DNA from: Leptolyngbya sp. SIOISBB
Lineage (GTDB): Bacteria; Cyanobacteriota; Cyanobacteriia; Phormidesmidales; Phormidesmidaceae
Assembly: GCA_010671905.1 (NCBI GenBank)
Contig: JAAHII010000001.1
Span: forward strand, 5,890,001-5,954,000
Length of the DNA stretch: 64,000 nt
Direction of reading: 5' to 3'
Below are positions 1-8,913 of the stretch, piece by piece (within the stretch, counting starts at the first letter, position 1; each line of letters begins with the position of its first letter). Position numbers and translations under genes: made by a program. A model generated the notes under the pieces. That model ran no database searches and was not told the origin of the DNA. It worked only from the letters and a program-made list of their open reading frames with translations.

Positions 1-368
1 TAAGCCAGCTGTTGCAGTTGCCCAAATATCCCGGTGATGGCTCCGGCACTATATAGATGCCAAATCTGCAGCTGGCCGTTGACTTGCAGAGTCAAAATCA
101 CCAGGGTCGCCACGGCGGCCACGGTATCCCCCGCGATCATCAACCGTTTGCGACTGCAGCGATCGACAATCACCCCAGCCAAGGGCATGGTGAGCAGTTG
201 GGGCAACTGGGTAAAAAAGCCCACCAGGGCGAGGGCGGTGGCCTGGTGGGTCAAGTCCCAAATCCACAACGTCATGGCGAAATGGGTCATGCGCCCCCCC
301 ACGTTAGAGCCCAATTGCCCCAGCCAAATGGTCAGAAAGGTGCGCAGAGAAGCCGGTATCGAGCTCAC
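1..368 (-). CDS. MFS transporter, siderophore-exporter type (partial)
   Basis: N-terminal ~122 residues of a major facilitator protein; the rest lies beyond the left window edge. The GTG start at 368 overlaps the stop of the FecB-like gene upstream (GTGA), indicating translational coupling. The fragment begins with a Leu-Arg-Thr-Phe-Leu stretch and a first membrane helix (TIWLGQLGSN), followed by the A-loop region with DRCSRKRLM between helices 2 and 3. It is clearly paralogous to the complete MFS protein at 7309-8604, sharing the IWLGQ and QIWHLY/QVWHLY segments. EntS-like members of this group export siderophores across the inner membrane, which fits its place in an iron-uptake operon, but the substrate is inferred. 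Confidence 0.85.
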   Translation of the reverse strand, partial: MSSIPASLRTFLTIWLGQLGSNVGGRMTHFAMTLWIWDLTHQATALALVGFFTQLPQLLTMPLAGVIVDRCSRKRLMIAGDTVAAVATLVILTLQVNGQLQIWHLYSAGAITGIFGQLQQLA

Positions 369-1381
369 GGCAGCGTCAACTCGCCGACCTGATCGATAAC
401 GTACTGTTCTCCATTGGGTACTAAGGTGCGGAACAGGTCATTCAGAATCATGTGGGCGTTGACAATGCCCGCATTGAGAAACCACACTTCCAGAGAAACT
501 TCGTGGATCTGGCCCCGCTGCACCACATCGAGCTGCGACCAGAGGGGATTGTTTTGCACCTGAGTCAGCGTCGATTGCGCTGGGTTGTCTTGCATGAAAA
601 ACAGCACATCGCCATCCATGGTGGAGAGCTTTTCTAGACTGATGTTTTCGTAGGCGCGGGGGCGCTGTTGCCGCTCGGGACGCGGCAATCCCACCTCGGC
701 TAACACTGCGCCCGAAAAGCTATTTTTTTGATAAATGCGAAAGCGCTCGGGCAGAAATCGTGCCACCGAGATGACGGTTGTTTCGTGGCGATCGCCCAGT
801 GCCCCCTGCAACTGCTCGACCCGCTGCTCATACTGCTGAATCAGCGCCTCCGCCTCCGCCGGTTTTCCCAGTGCCGTCGCTGCGGCCAACACGTACTCCG
901 TCCACGCCGCTGCTCCGCGTGAAAAGTCCACCATGACGGTGGGGGCAATCTGGGACAAGCGCGGATAAAAACTGCCGGGTCCCTTGGTGCCCAAAATTAA
1001 AATCAGGTCGGGCTGCAGCTCGATGATGCGCTCCAGATTGGGCTGATTGACGTGACCCAAAACGGTGATGCCCTCGGTGCGATCGCCCAACAGGGGCGCT
1101 AACTCGGCGGCATTCGCGCGACTCGGAAACCCCGCAAACGCTGCCCCGATCGGCTCAATGCCCAGCGCCAGAGCATCCACCACGGAGCCCAAAATAACCA
1201 CCCGCTCAGGCGATCGCGGCACCACGGTTGTGCCCCCCGCATGTTGGATGGTGCGGCCCTCGGCGGGCGGAATCGGCTCGTAAGTGGGGATGCTTGGCCC
1301 GCTACAGGCGGCGATCGCGATCGTCGCCACGCAAGCCACAAGCATCAGGGCCAGAAACTGGATGTAGAGTCGTCGCTGCAT
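365..1381 (-). CDS. FecB-type iron-siderophore ABC transporter substrate-binding lipoprotein
   Basis: About 338 residues. A hydrophobic leader ends in the lipobox IAAC (Cys ~26), so a membrane-anchored periplasmic binding protein is expected. The mature part has the type III binding-protein layout: RTIQHAGGTTVVP, then PERVVILG, ELQPDLILI in lobe 1 and EVWFLNAGIVNAHMIL near the C-terminus. The start was placed at the ATG at 1381 because GGAGAGGA lies just upstream; an earlier ATG at 1414 would overlap the receptor gene. It sits 13 bp downstream of the TonB receptor gene and overlaps the following MFS gene, so the three form one operon. Role: delivering ferric siderophore from the periplasm to an inner-membrane ABC importer; no permease or ATPase gene is visible here. 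Confidence 0.9.
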   Translation of the reverse strand: MQRRLYIQFLALMLVACVATIAIAACSGPSIPTYEPIPPAEGRTIQHAGGTTVVPRSPERVVILGSVVDALALGIEPIGAAFAGFPSRANAAELAPLLGDRTEGITVLGHVNQPNLERIIELQPDLILILGTKGPGSFYPRLSQIAPTVMVDFSRGAAAWTEYVLAAATALGKPAEAEALIQQYEQRVEQLQGALGDRHETTVISVARFLPERFRIYQKNSFSGAVLAEVGLPRPERQQRPRAYENISLEKLSTMDGDVLFFMQDNPAQSTLTQVQNNPLWSQLDVVQRGQIHEVSLEVWFLNAGIVNAHMILNDLFRTLVPNGEQYVIDQVGELTLP

Positions 1382-1394
1382 GATTCCTCTCCGC

Positions 1395-4127
1395 CTAAAA
1401 CGAGATGGACACACTACCGACCACGGTGAAGGGCTCGCCGACTGTAGCCCCGCGCCGCGCTAAGCCGCCATTCTCGAAATACCGGATATCAAAGAGATTG
1501 CGGAAATTCAGCCCCAGGCGCACATCATCCCGGCGGTAATAGAGGGCGGCATCGGTGCGCAAATAATCATCGAGTTTAAAGGAGTTGCCTTCATCACCCT
1601 GCCGCTCGCCAACGTAAAAGAGGCCGACACCAAATCCCAATCCGGCGAGATCACCCGACTGAATTTCGTAGGTAGTCCACAGGCTGGCCGAGGTGTCTGG
1701 CACATTCGGCGGGGTCGCACCGTCGGGAAAATCAGGACTGTCGGCAATTTCGGCATCCAACAAACTGAGCCCAGCGATCACGTTCCAGCCGGGTAAAATT
1801 TCGCCCGTCACGTTCAACTCCATCCCCTGACTGGTCTGCTCACCAATGGGCACCACAAAATTAGCGTTCGTTGGGTCCGCCGCCGCTACGTTGGTTTGGC
1901 TGATGTCAAAGAACGAAAGCGTCGCTGACAACCGCCCCTCCAGCAAATCGGCCTTCACCCCAACTTCAAACTGTTCACTTTCTTCAGGGTCTAAAAAGTC
2001 ACCGTTAATCGTCGTGCTGGTCAGGGTGTTGGGTTGGAAGGCGCGGCTATAGCTCGCATACAGGGCCAGTTCTTCAATCGGCTGATATACGATGCCCACC
2101 CGAGGCGAGAACGCCGTCTGCGACTGGTCGCCTTCGCTAGCCGGATTGTTGACGATACCCGGAATCACAATGGCTGCCGAGGTGCTGCTTTGACTAAAGA
2201 AATCAACGCGACCGCCAAGCAACAAATTCAGTTCGGGCAGCAATTCGATTTGATCTTGCACGAGTAAGCCCACCCGACTGAGGCTGCTGGTGGAGTCACC
2301 GGTGGTAAAGGCCAACGGTAGGTCGGGTACCGGTGCGCGCCCAATTCTGGGATTAAACAGATTGACGGGTAAGGTTGGTTCGGTAGCCACAAAAATATCG
2401 GCGTCGGCAAAAAACAGATCGAGGCCCATCAACAGCGTGTGATTGATCGACCCGGTCGAAAACTCGCCGATCAGCTCGGTCTGGGCTTCGTAACTTTGCA
2501 AGCTGCTCTCGTTGAAGACGATCGCGCGGGCAATATCACCCGTCACCGGGTTGAGGCCGCCCAACAGTTCACTCAGCTCCGTGCGCCGATTGCGGAAGTT
2601 AACTTCCCCATAGCGGAACCGATTGCGTAACTGCCACTGATCGCTAAAGCGATGCTCTAACCGATAACCGACCCCGGTGTTTTGCACCCGCGCAAAGTCA
2701 GTGGGTTCGCCAGTAATGGTGTCGCGGGGCACATCGGGAATGCTGTCGCCCAAGGGGGGAATGCCGCGATCGAACGGGCGCTGGTCGTTGAGATATTGAA
2801 AATCGAGAATCAGGTCGGTGCGATCGCCCAAATCAACCGCCACCACGGGGGCAAAAAACAGGCGATTCGTGTCGGTTTCAAAGTCCCGAAAACCTTCCGC
2901 CCGTTCGTAGACCGTATTCAGTCGATAACGCACCGTCCCCGACTGGTTGAGCGGGCCAGTCACATCCAACCTGGGGCGCACAAAGCCCTCGCTGCCAAAC
3001 TGGGTGGCCAACTCGGCGGCGGGTGTCGCCAGCGGCTGTTTCGTCACCAGGTTAATCACACCCCCTGGCTCGACATTGCCAAAGAGAATGGACGCAGGAC
3101 CGCGCAGGACTTCAATTTGCTCCAAATTTGCGGTTTCTCGGAAGCCGTTGGTCACCGTGTCATCCAATCGGAAACCATCTTGGAGGATGGCCGCCCCCGC
3201 AAACCCCCGAATCACAAATTGCTCGCTGCTGCCCCCAAACGTGTTGCCCTGCACCACACCGGGGGCGTTCCTTAGGGCCTCATTCAAGCGCACGACCTGC
3301 TGGTCCTCTAACACTGTCTCGGGAATCACCTGAATCGATTGGGGAATGTCGATGAGCGGCGTATCGGTACGAGTCCCGGTTGTGGCGTTGGGTTCGGTAT
3401 AGTCGCGGTCATCGGCCCCCGTTACGGCCACTCTCAAAGCGTCGTCCGTTTCAACCACGGAGGCTATCCCCGGCAGAACACTCAGCGTCAGCCCTGTGGC
3501 AGTCGACACAAACTCCGCTGTGGGGGCGGCATCGACTCCGGTAATGGCTACCTGCACGCGATTACCCGGGAGGGCCGATACCTGTACCAGGGCAATGTCC
3601 GTCGCCGGTTCAAACGCCAAAAACTCATCGCTGTCAGGTAACGCCAGCACCGTGTTTTCCAGTTCGGCAATCAGCGCATTGTTGGTGACCGTCGAGGTCG
3701 GCACGGGGAGTTCCCCCGCCGCCGTTTCGAGAATCACCTGCAGCCCCGTGTCGGTGGCTTCGAGCCGGACATTCGTGATGGTGGTCAGGGTAGTTTCCGC
3801 TTGAGCGAACCCAGGCGCTGAAGTTTCAGGTTGCCCCAGCTGCAACGTAGGTGGGGACTCCCTTTCCAGGTGAATAGCCGCTGCTGGTTGGGGATAACCC
3901 GGTGCGGATTGAGGCTGTTCGGCTGTAGAGGGGGCAGCGGCGATCTCGGTAGGGAGCAACGAGGCATCGCCAGTTGCCGAGGCCACTGGCTTGACGGTAA
4001 TCGGTTGATCGACCAATGGCGCTTCGTCAGGCAATACCTGGGCAAATACTGTGCGGGCGATCGCCAGTTGTCCCCCCGCTAACATCAACAAAATCAGTAA
4101 ACGGGCCTCGTAGCGTAATCGGTTCAT
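1395..4127 (-). CDS. TonB-dependent ferrisiderophore receptor with N-terminal AMIN domain
   Basis: About 910 residues. A signal peptide is followed by a low-complexity linker, an AMIN domain (roughly residues 110-205, VRLEATDTGLQVILET onward), the plug (DTPLIDIPQSIQVIPETVL, FVIRGF, LRGPASILFG, GGVINLVTK) and a 22-strand-type barrel ending in aromatic Phe (GSVSISF). AMIN fused to a TonB receptor is typical of cyanobacterial siderophore receptors. The start is the ATG at 4127, preceded by GAGGAAG; an upstream GTG at 4139 is less likely. First gene of an operon with the binding protein and MFS exporter. Substrate is inferred to be a ferric siderophore, of hydroxamate or catecholate type unknown. 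Confidence 0.93.
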   Translation of the reverse strand: MNRLRYEARLLILLMLAGGQLAIARTVFAQVLPDEAPLVDQPITVKPVASATGDASLLPTEIAAAPSTAEQPQSAPGYPQPAAAIHLERESPPTLQLGQPETSAPGFAQAETTLTTITNVRLEATDTGLQVILETAAGELPVPTSTVTNNALIAELENTVLALPDSDEFLAFEPATDIALVQVSALPGNRVQVAITGVDAAPTAEFVSTATGLTLSVLPGIASVVETDDALRVAVTGADDRDYTEPNATTGTRTDTPLIDIPQSIQVIPETVLEDQQVVRLNEALRNAPGVVQGNTFGGSSEQFVIRGFAGAAILQDGFRLDDTVTNGFRETANLEQIEVLRGPASILFGNVEPGGVINLVTKQPLATPAAELATQFGSEGFVRPRLDVTGPLNQSGTVRYRLNTVYERAEGFRDFETDTNRLFFAPVVAVDLGDRTDLILDFQYLNDQRPFDRGIPPLGDSIPDVPRDTITGEPTDFARVQNTGVGYRLEHRFSDQWQLRNRFRYGEVNFRNRRTELSELLGGLNPVTGDIARAIVFNESSLQSYEAQTELIGEFSTGSINHTLLMGLDLFFADADIFVATEPTLPVNLFNPRIGRAPVPDLPLAFTTGDSTSSLSRVGLLVQDQIELLPELNLLLGGRVDFFSQSSTSAAIVIPGIVNNPASEGDQSQTAFSPRVGIVYQPIEELALYASYSRAFQPNTLTSTTINGDFLDPEESEQFEVGVKADLLEGRLSATLSFFDISQTNVAAADPTNANFVVPIGEQTSQGMELNVTGEILPGWNVIAGLSLLDAEIADSPDFPDGATPPNVPDTSASLWTTYEIQSGDLAGLGFGVGLFYVGERQGDEGNSFKLDDYLRTDAALYYRRDDVRLGLNFRNLFDIRYFENGGLARRGATVGEPFTVVGSVSISF

Positions 4128-4139
4128 GGTCTTCCTCAC

Positions 4140-4509
4140 TCCACCTAGTGGCTCGCTGCGTCTACCCGACGACCCTCACTGGGCGTTGGGGACTGAGCTT
4201 ATAGCCAATCATTCGCAATTAGCTTATGGGGGTGAGCGATCGCTGCCTAGAGATTTTGCGCCCCAAATGCAATTCTTTGGCTCAGGCGTGGCTAGTACAG
4301 CGTAAATGTAAGTTTTTTACCGTTATTGACAGAGGCTTGATCCCCCCAACCCCCCTTGAAAAAGGGGGCATCCCAATCCAGGTATTGAATAGCCCCTTTT
4401 TCAAGGGGGCGGCGATCGCGGGGGATCGAACTACTATCGCTGCGATGCGGCAAGAAATTTAGTTTCTAGACTACTAGCGGGCCTCACGCGATGCTTGAGC
4501 GGCGGCCCC
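4140..4509. other. Intergenic region with inverted repeat and a possible iron box
   Basis: This ~370-base gap separates the receptor from the convergent-side AraC gene. Two 19-base arms, 4351-4369 and 4392-4410, are inverted copies of a C5TTGA5G5C palindrome; each arm is itself self-complementary. This resembles short dispersed palindromes common in cyanobacterial intergenic DNA and could also act as a bidirectional terminator for the AraC gene. Nearer the receptor, about 4200-4222, the minus strand reads CTAATTGCGAATGATTGGC, a weak match to the Fur-like boxes at 5645 and 12723. No gene was recognised. Confidence 0.5.
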
Positions 4510-5619
4510 TCAAGTTTGCCATGCTTGCATTTGAAAAGCTTTAGGATTTAAGCCGACCTTTTGACGAAAAGCGGTGGCAAAGCGGCTGCGACTGGTGTAC
4601 CCTACCGCTGCAGCTACCTCAGCCACCGATAGCTCTGAAACCATGAGCAGCCGCCGCGCTTGGTGCAATCGACAGTTCCGTAAATAGCCAAAAGGCGTGG
4701 TGCCATACAAGGTGTGGAAACCTTGAGTGAGGGTGAGGCGATTCGTGCCTACTTGCCGGGCCAATGCTGCTAGCGAGGGAGGGTGGGTGAGTTGAGTGCG
4801 TAGTAGGGTCGCTGCTTGGGTGATGCAGTACATCTCCGCCTCGTTAAAGGGGGGCTGCAAGAGCGCATTGAGGCGCAGATCGACCAGTTTCAAAGCTTTT
4901 TGAGTGAGATAGTGACGGCGGATCGCCCCTTGATACGAACAACTGAGAATTTGCTCTAAGAGCTGTCTCATTGCCGGGGTCAGGGGACTGCGGGTGGCGT
5001 AGCCGAGCACGGTTGACTCGTTGTAGAGAGCATCGGTCAAAATCTGTTCGAGGCTAGGTGGCGGTGTCAACGTCGTGGGCATGGCCGGTGGGCTGGCTGC
5101 CGGGGCCGCAAAAACGCGCTGAATCATCCCCGCTGTTGAGGGACTAGTACCGCCCACCTGATGACGATAAATCGACTCTAGAATGTGGTGCGCCGCCCTG
5201 TGTGCCAAAGGCGAAAGGCGCTCCATAAAATCCTGGGCATAGCTCACCAGGGTGGGGCGCTTAAAGAACACTTCTACTTTGAAGACCCGGTTGCCAGCTC
5301 TTCTCAGGCCCAACTGTCGCAAGCCAAAACAAGGAATGCACAGGCTGTAGTCGGCATGCGGTCCGGCCAAGTGAAATTCAAATTCGATGCGATCGCCCGC
5401 CCCGACGACATCGGCAATCACATCCTGATGGAAAGTGTAGTCAATGATGACGAGCGTCAGATCATCCCGCAGCGGAATCTCTTGGCGATAGCCCTGCCCC
5501 AAACTGGGCGGACAGATCAGCACGCGATCGGTGCGATCGCTATGCAATAGCTGGGGATTGTCAGGACCGCTTGGCAAAAGCCAATCATAATCCTGATTTG
5601 ACCGGAGCGAGGTCATCAT
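4510..5619 (-). CDS. AraC-family transcriptional regulator, PchR-like
   Basis: 369 residues. The C-terminal ~100 residues carry two helix-turn-helix units (PSLAALARQVGTNRLTLTQ, then LSVAEVAAAVGYTSRSRF followed by FRQKVGLNPKAF). The N-terminal ~240 residues form a ligand-sensing part that is not a simple cupin. It resembles PchR-type regulators, which in other bacteria activate siderophore receptor genes when ferric siderophore is bound. A paralogue lies at 11585-12700, and each sits beside one siderophore cluster. Two adjacent ATGs (5619, 5616) are possible starts. The Fur-like box at 5645-5669 overlaps its likely promoter, suggesting iron repression. Confidence 0.88.
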   Translation of the reverse strand: MMTSLRSNQDYDWLLPSGPDNPQLLHSDRTDRVLICPPSLGQGYRQEIPLRDDLTLVIIDYTFHQDVIADVVGAGDRIEFEFHLAGPHADYSLCIPCFGLRQLGLRRAGNRVFKVEVFFKRPTLVSYAQDFMERLSPLAHRAAHHILESIYRHQVGGTSPSTAGMIQRVFAAPAASPPAMPTTLTPPPSLEQILTDALYNESTVLGYATRSPLTPAMRQLLEQILSCSYQGAIRRHYLTQKALKLVDLRLNALLQPPFNEAEMYCITQAATLLRTQLTHPPSLAALARQVGTNRLTLTQGFHTLYGTTPFGYLRNCRLHQARRLLMVSELSVAEVAAAVGYTSRSRFATAFRQKVGLNPKAFQMQAWQT

Positions 5620-5644
5620 AAGGCGGGCGAATCAGAGAATGAAG

Positions 5645-5669
5645 TTAATGAGAATTATTGTCGTTATTA
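5645..5669. promoter_or_regulatory. Putative Fur box upstream of AraC regulator
   Basis: The plus strand reads TTAATGAGAATTATTGTCG, close to the A/T-rich hyphenated palindrome bound by the ferric uptake repressor. Nearly the same core, T(A/G)(A/G)TGAGAAT(A/T)ATT, occurs at 12723-12745 before the paralogous AraC gene and at 13615-13640 before the Crp-type gene. Recurrence upstream of iron genes supports function; binding is inferred. Confidence 0.55.
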
Positions 5670-6111
5670 TGTCACGTATTTTCGAGATTCTTCTGAGCTT
5701 TTCGGCCCATCGACCTGTTCGCCCGCCCACCATCCTTCCCATCCACTAACCATGACTGGAGCCCCAATTTGAAGTGCCAGTTTCAGTTTCAAGGCTTTGA
5801 GCCGTCTCAGCATTCTCTACTCTCCATCTACCAGCTATCAGGGCTTTATGGAAACGCTTACTTTTATCGGCTCGAACCCACTGCCTCAGAGTTGTGCCCT
5901 GTGATATTTTCGCTTCCAGTTTGTCGCCAAGCTTCGCACTCGGTGATGCGTTCAAACTTATTGCTGACGAAGTGGCTGCACCACTAAACATTGAATGAAG
6001 CGGGCTAACACATCACTGCAGTAAGTTTGCCTGTCGTCCGCGACGGGCGACGGATCAGCAACGCTAAGTGCTCCAACGCTGGCAGGGTATCGCTACTGTG
6101 GTCTTAGAGAA
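5670..6111. other. Gap without a recognised gene
   Basis: About 440 bases between the AraC promoter and the second binding-protein gene. Open frames exist on both strands around 5750-5990 (about 81 codons minus, 72 plus), overlapping and mutually exclusive. I recognise neither product and see no convincing ribosome-binding site. It may hold a decayed gene. Confidence 0.3.
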
Positions 6112-7137
6112 TTAGTCAGGCAAGTAGGTCATCAAATCATCGAGAATTTGGTTGGCAGCCAGGTAGCCAGCGCCATACCAGTAAGCATCCACCTCATAAA
6201 CTGTTTCCGCTTGTACTGTCTCTAGCTGTGCCCACAGAGGATTAGCTTTCGTTCGCTCCACCGAGTCACGCACATCAGCTGCGAGTTCGGTTTGTCCTTG
6301 GGGCTTTAGTAAAAACATGGCGTCGCCGTCAATGTCTTCCAGCAGCTCCATCGAAATTTGTACATTAGCCCCCGATACTTGCTTGGCAGGGCGCGATAAG
6401 CCAGCATCGGCCAGCACAATACCCGGGAACGAATCTCCGCCTAATGTTGCAATTCTGTCAGTAAAGATCACCACCACCGAAATCTCAATATCACTGGGGT
6501 CTTTGTCTAAGGCGGACTTAAACTCCTGCAGTTTGGCGGCATAGTTAGCTGCCAACTGCGCAGCTTCGGCTTCTTTGCCTAACGCTTCGCCACAGAGTTG
6601 TGTTACGGTTTTCCACTCAGTAAAGTCGTCAATGTCGAAGGCTACGGTCGGCGCAATCTGAGAAAGCAATCGGTAATTGTCTTCGTTGGTCGCCACTTTG
6701 CTGGTCAAAATCAGGTCTGGGTTGGTCGCCGCTAGCGTCTCTAGATTCGGCTCGACTGGCCCACCAATATCCACCACTTCACCCTCTGTTTCAGGTAGAT
6801 GCAATAGGTTATCTAGGACGATCGCGGGCGCAGCCACGGGCTCTACCCCCAGTGCCATGGCGGCCTCAATGGTCGGTAGTCCTAAAACCACCACCCGAGC
6901 TGGGTTGGCGGGAACAGCGGTTGCACCATAGGCATGTTGGATTTGCCGAGTCGTCGTCGCCTCGATGTCTGTGGATGCGTCAGTCGTTTGAGCGGGGCCT
7001 GAACAGGCCGCTGCCATTAGAGCACCCACCCCGGTTAATAGGAGAAAGCGGCGCTGCCGATCGAATGGTGGCGCGAGCTTGGGTATCGAGCGTAACAGGT
7101 GTGGTCGGACGGACCAAAGAGAGCGATGGGAGACCAT
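6112..7137 (-). CDS. FecB-type iron-siderophore substrate-binding lipoprotein, second copy
   Basis: 341 residues. The long N-terminus contains RQRRFLLLTGVGALMAAAC, which combines an arginine pair with a lipobox (AAAC), so Tat or Sec export followed by lipidation is plausible. The mature part has the binding-protein signature TRQIQHAYGATAVPANPARVV, ATNPDLILTS and a conserved C-terminal YWYGAGYLAANQILDDL. It is paralogous to the protein at 365-1381. It lies ahead of an MFS gene in the same direction, but 171 bp apart and each with its own conserved promoter motif, so the two may be independently initiated. Role: periplasmic capture of a ferric siderophore. Confidence 0.9.
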   Translation of the reverse strand: MVSHRSLWSVRPHLLRSIPKLAPPFDRQRRFLLLTGVGALMAAACSGPAQTTDASTDIEATTTRQIQHAYGATAVPANPARVVVLGLPTIEAAMALGVEPVAAPAIVLDNLLHLPETEGEVVDIGGPVEPNLETLAATNPDLILTSKVATNEDNYRLLSQIAPTVAFDIDDFTEWKTVTQLCGEALGKEAEAAQLAANYAAKLQEFKSALDKDPSDIEISVVVIFTDRIATLGGDSFPGIVLADAGLSRPAKQVSGANVQISMELLEDIDGDAMFLLKPQGQTELAADVRDSVERTKANPLWAQLETVQAETVYEVDAYWYGAGYLAANQILDDLMTYLPD

Positions 7138-7243
7138 AGATTTGAAAACTGTTGGGGATGGGAGAGACTGCCGTAATCAAGAATAAATTGCAAATAGACT
7201 AGACGAAAGCGATTGCGACTGACTAGCTATTTTGGGTCCGAAA

Positions 7244-7256
7244 CGCATTATTTTTG
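7244..7256 (-). promoter_or_regulatory. Repeated promoter motif CAAAAATAATGCG (copy 1)
   Basis: Read on the minus strand, CAAAAATAATGCGTTT followed by CGGA, about 107 bp upstream of the FecB-like gene ending at 6112. The same 13 bases occur at 8680-8692 (minus) before the MFS gene and at 8742-8754 (plus) before the TonB receptor. It is a likely operator for the cluster's AraC regulator or for Fur. Confidence 0.6.
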
Positions 7257-7308
7257 TCCTACTGCTAAAGTTCATCACGGCACAATCCGCCATGAACTTT
7301 TCAGCGGG

Positions 7309-8604
7309 CTAAGTGGATCGGCGCTCTTTACCTTCGATCTGCCTGAGTTGGGGGATGCCATAACCGCCCAAGGTTGTGGCGATTCCTAAACTGGCAAATA
7401 GGGCAACCTGTACTGCCATCCCGGCTCCGCCACCGCTGCCAAAGCGATCACCGAGAGCCAAGTTCAGAGGCATCCCTGGTTGCATCGCGGGTTCAAAAAC
7501 ACGGTCGGCCAAAGGCCCCGCGATCGCAGTTCCCAACGCCGTAGACAGTTGCGTGATTAGATATCGTGCCGCAAACACCCGCCCTTGCACATCGGGGGCG
7601 ACCTGTGATCGCCAAATCGCTGAACCACAACTCCCCGGTAAGGGAGAGATGAATCCGGCAACCAGAGCGGCTCCTAGAAAAGCGGCAGTCCGTTGGGCTA
7701 AGGCCAGCGCCAGTAAAGAGACTTTCCACAGAGCGTTACCCATAAACACGCCATGAATGCGACGTTTAGGGCCGCCCCACACGCTCAGCAGCAGGCCCCC
7801 CAGCAGCCCCCCCACGCCAAAAAACGATGACAGCGTCCCTAAAATCGTGGCGCTGTTGCCAGAGCGCGACAACACCATCGGAAACAGGTTAGTAAAGCAA
7901 ATCGCACTGATGAAATTATTGATAACGAAGAAGCCAATGAGCGCCCTCAGCCCAGGGTGACGCCACAGATACCGGGCCCCAAAGGTTAGTCGCTGGACAG
8001 CGGTATCGGCAGCGACGGTTTTCTGAATATCAACCTCGGTCGGTAGCGGTCGGGGAATAGTGACCAGGCTGAGGGTGGCGATCGCGATCGCAAACGTCAC
8101 CAAATCAATCGTGAGGATGCCGTTGAGACCGGTAGCGGCATACATCACCCCGGCTGCCGCCGGAGCCACAATAAAGCTCCCGGCTCCGAGCGCCGACTCG
8201 AAGGCGGCGGCTCGGGTATAGTGTCGCTCTGGCACCAATAATGACACTGAAGCTGAATAGGCGAGGCTCTGAACATAGCCAAACAACCCATTCACGGCTC
8301 CAGTCAGGTATAGATGCCACACTTGCAGTTGGTCACTCAGCACCAGAGTCAGGATGATGATGGTCGAAAGGCCCGCCATCATGTCACCCAGCATCATTAG
8401 ATATTTGCGATTGAATTGATCGACCCAAACCCCAGCAAATGGCGCAATCATGAGCCGGGGGACTTGAGCAACTACCGTCAGCAGAGCGAAAGGTGTCGCC
8501 TGCCCCGTCACCTCCCAGGCCCAAATGGAAATGGCAAAGCCGGTCATCTGAGAGCCTAGCAGCGAAGCAAACTGCCCCAGCCAGATGATCAAAAAAGTCC
8601 GCAT
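7309..8604 (-). CDS. MFS transporter, EntS-like siderophore exporter
   Basis: 431 residues with about 12 predicted membrane helices. Motifs include the first helix FLIIWLGQFASLLGSQM, the A-loop with VDQFNRKYLMMLGD, and LVPERHYTRAAAFESALGAG typical of the enterobactin-exporter-like subgroup. The C-terminal tail is short and charged (EGKERRST). It sits between the FecB-like gene and the divergent TonB receptor gene. The paralogue at the left window edge occupies the equivalent place in the other cluster. Export of an endogenous siderophore is inferred from context; no siderophore synthesis genes are visible. Confidence 0.88.
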   Translation of the reverse strand: MRTFLIIWLGQFASLLGSQMTGFAISIWAWEVTGQATPFALLTVVAQVPRLMIAPFAGVWVDQFNRKYLMMLGDMMAGLSTIIILTLVLSDQLQVWHLYLTGAVNGLFGYVQSLAYSASVSLLVPERHYTRAAAFESALGAGSFIVAPAAAGVMYAATGLNGILTIDLVTFAIAIATLSLVTIPRPLPTEVDIQKTVAADTAVQRLTFGARYLWRHPGLRALIGFFVINNFISAICFTNLFPMVLSRSGNSATILGTLSSFFGVGGLLGGLLLSVWGGPKRRIHGVFMGNALWKVSLLALALAQRTAAFLGAALVAGFISPLPGSCGSAIWRSQVAPDVQGRVFAARYLITQLSTALGTAIAGPLADRVFEPAMQPGMPLNLALGDRFGSGGGAGMAVQVALFASLGIATTLGGYGIPQLRQIEGKERRST

Positions 8605-8679
8605 ACAGCCCCTAAGCTCATAGCGGTAATCAGCTTAGGAGGATGGCCATCTACGAATCTATGGCTTTTGGCTCCAAAA

Positions 8680-8692
8680 CGCATTATTTTTG
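8680..8692 (-). promoter_or_regulatory. Repeated promoter motif CAAAAATAATGCG (copy 2)
   Basis: Minus-strand copy 76 bp upstream of the MFS start. The identity with copy 1 extends past the core to about 18 bases (GCGTTT, then GGA). Confidence 0.6.
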
Positions 8693-8741
8693 ACTGGCTT
8701 CAGATGCCCTCAGTAGGTTGGGCCATCCGCCAAGATGTTTG

Positions 8742-8754
8742 CAAAAATAATGCG
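8742..8754 (+). promoter_or_regulatory. Repeated promoter motif CAAAAATAATGCG (copy 3)
   Basis: Plus-strand copy facing the TonB receptor gene, 50 bp from the divergent copy 2. Just downstream, about 8785-8806, the sequence GCGAATCATTCTAATT reads in reverse as a Fur-like box (AATTAGAATGATTCGC). The divergent promoter region 8605-8913 therefore holds two candidate control elements. Confidence 0.6.
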
Positions 8755-8913
8755 AATAGTACCCAAAATCTCTGGTTCACAATCGCGAATCATTCTAATT
8801 TGCTCTACAAGAATTTTGTTCCAATCCCCTTTTGAGGCGGGCAGCAGCAAACACGCTAACTGTCCAGAATGCCTGTGGGTTTGAACGTTAAGTGTGTGGA
8901 GATTTGTAGAACG

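Noticed and set aside
2682-3641. Long plus-strand open frames opposite the TonB receptor
   Set aside because: They are antisense to clear plug and barrel codons and resemble no protein family.
5746-5991. A small gene on either strand near 5.8 kb
   Set aside because: Two overlapping opposite frames, no recognisable family or ribosome-binding site; kept only as a gap note.
5995-6075. An attC-like site (GGCTAACACATCACTGC)
   Set aside because: A left box is present but there is no GTTRRRY right box and no convincing paired arms; it is also far from the array.
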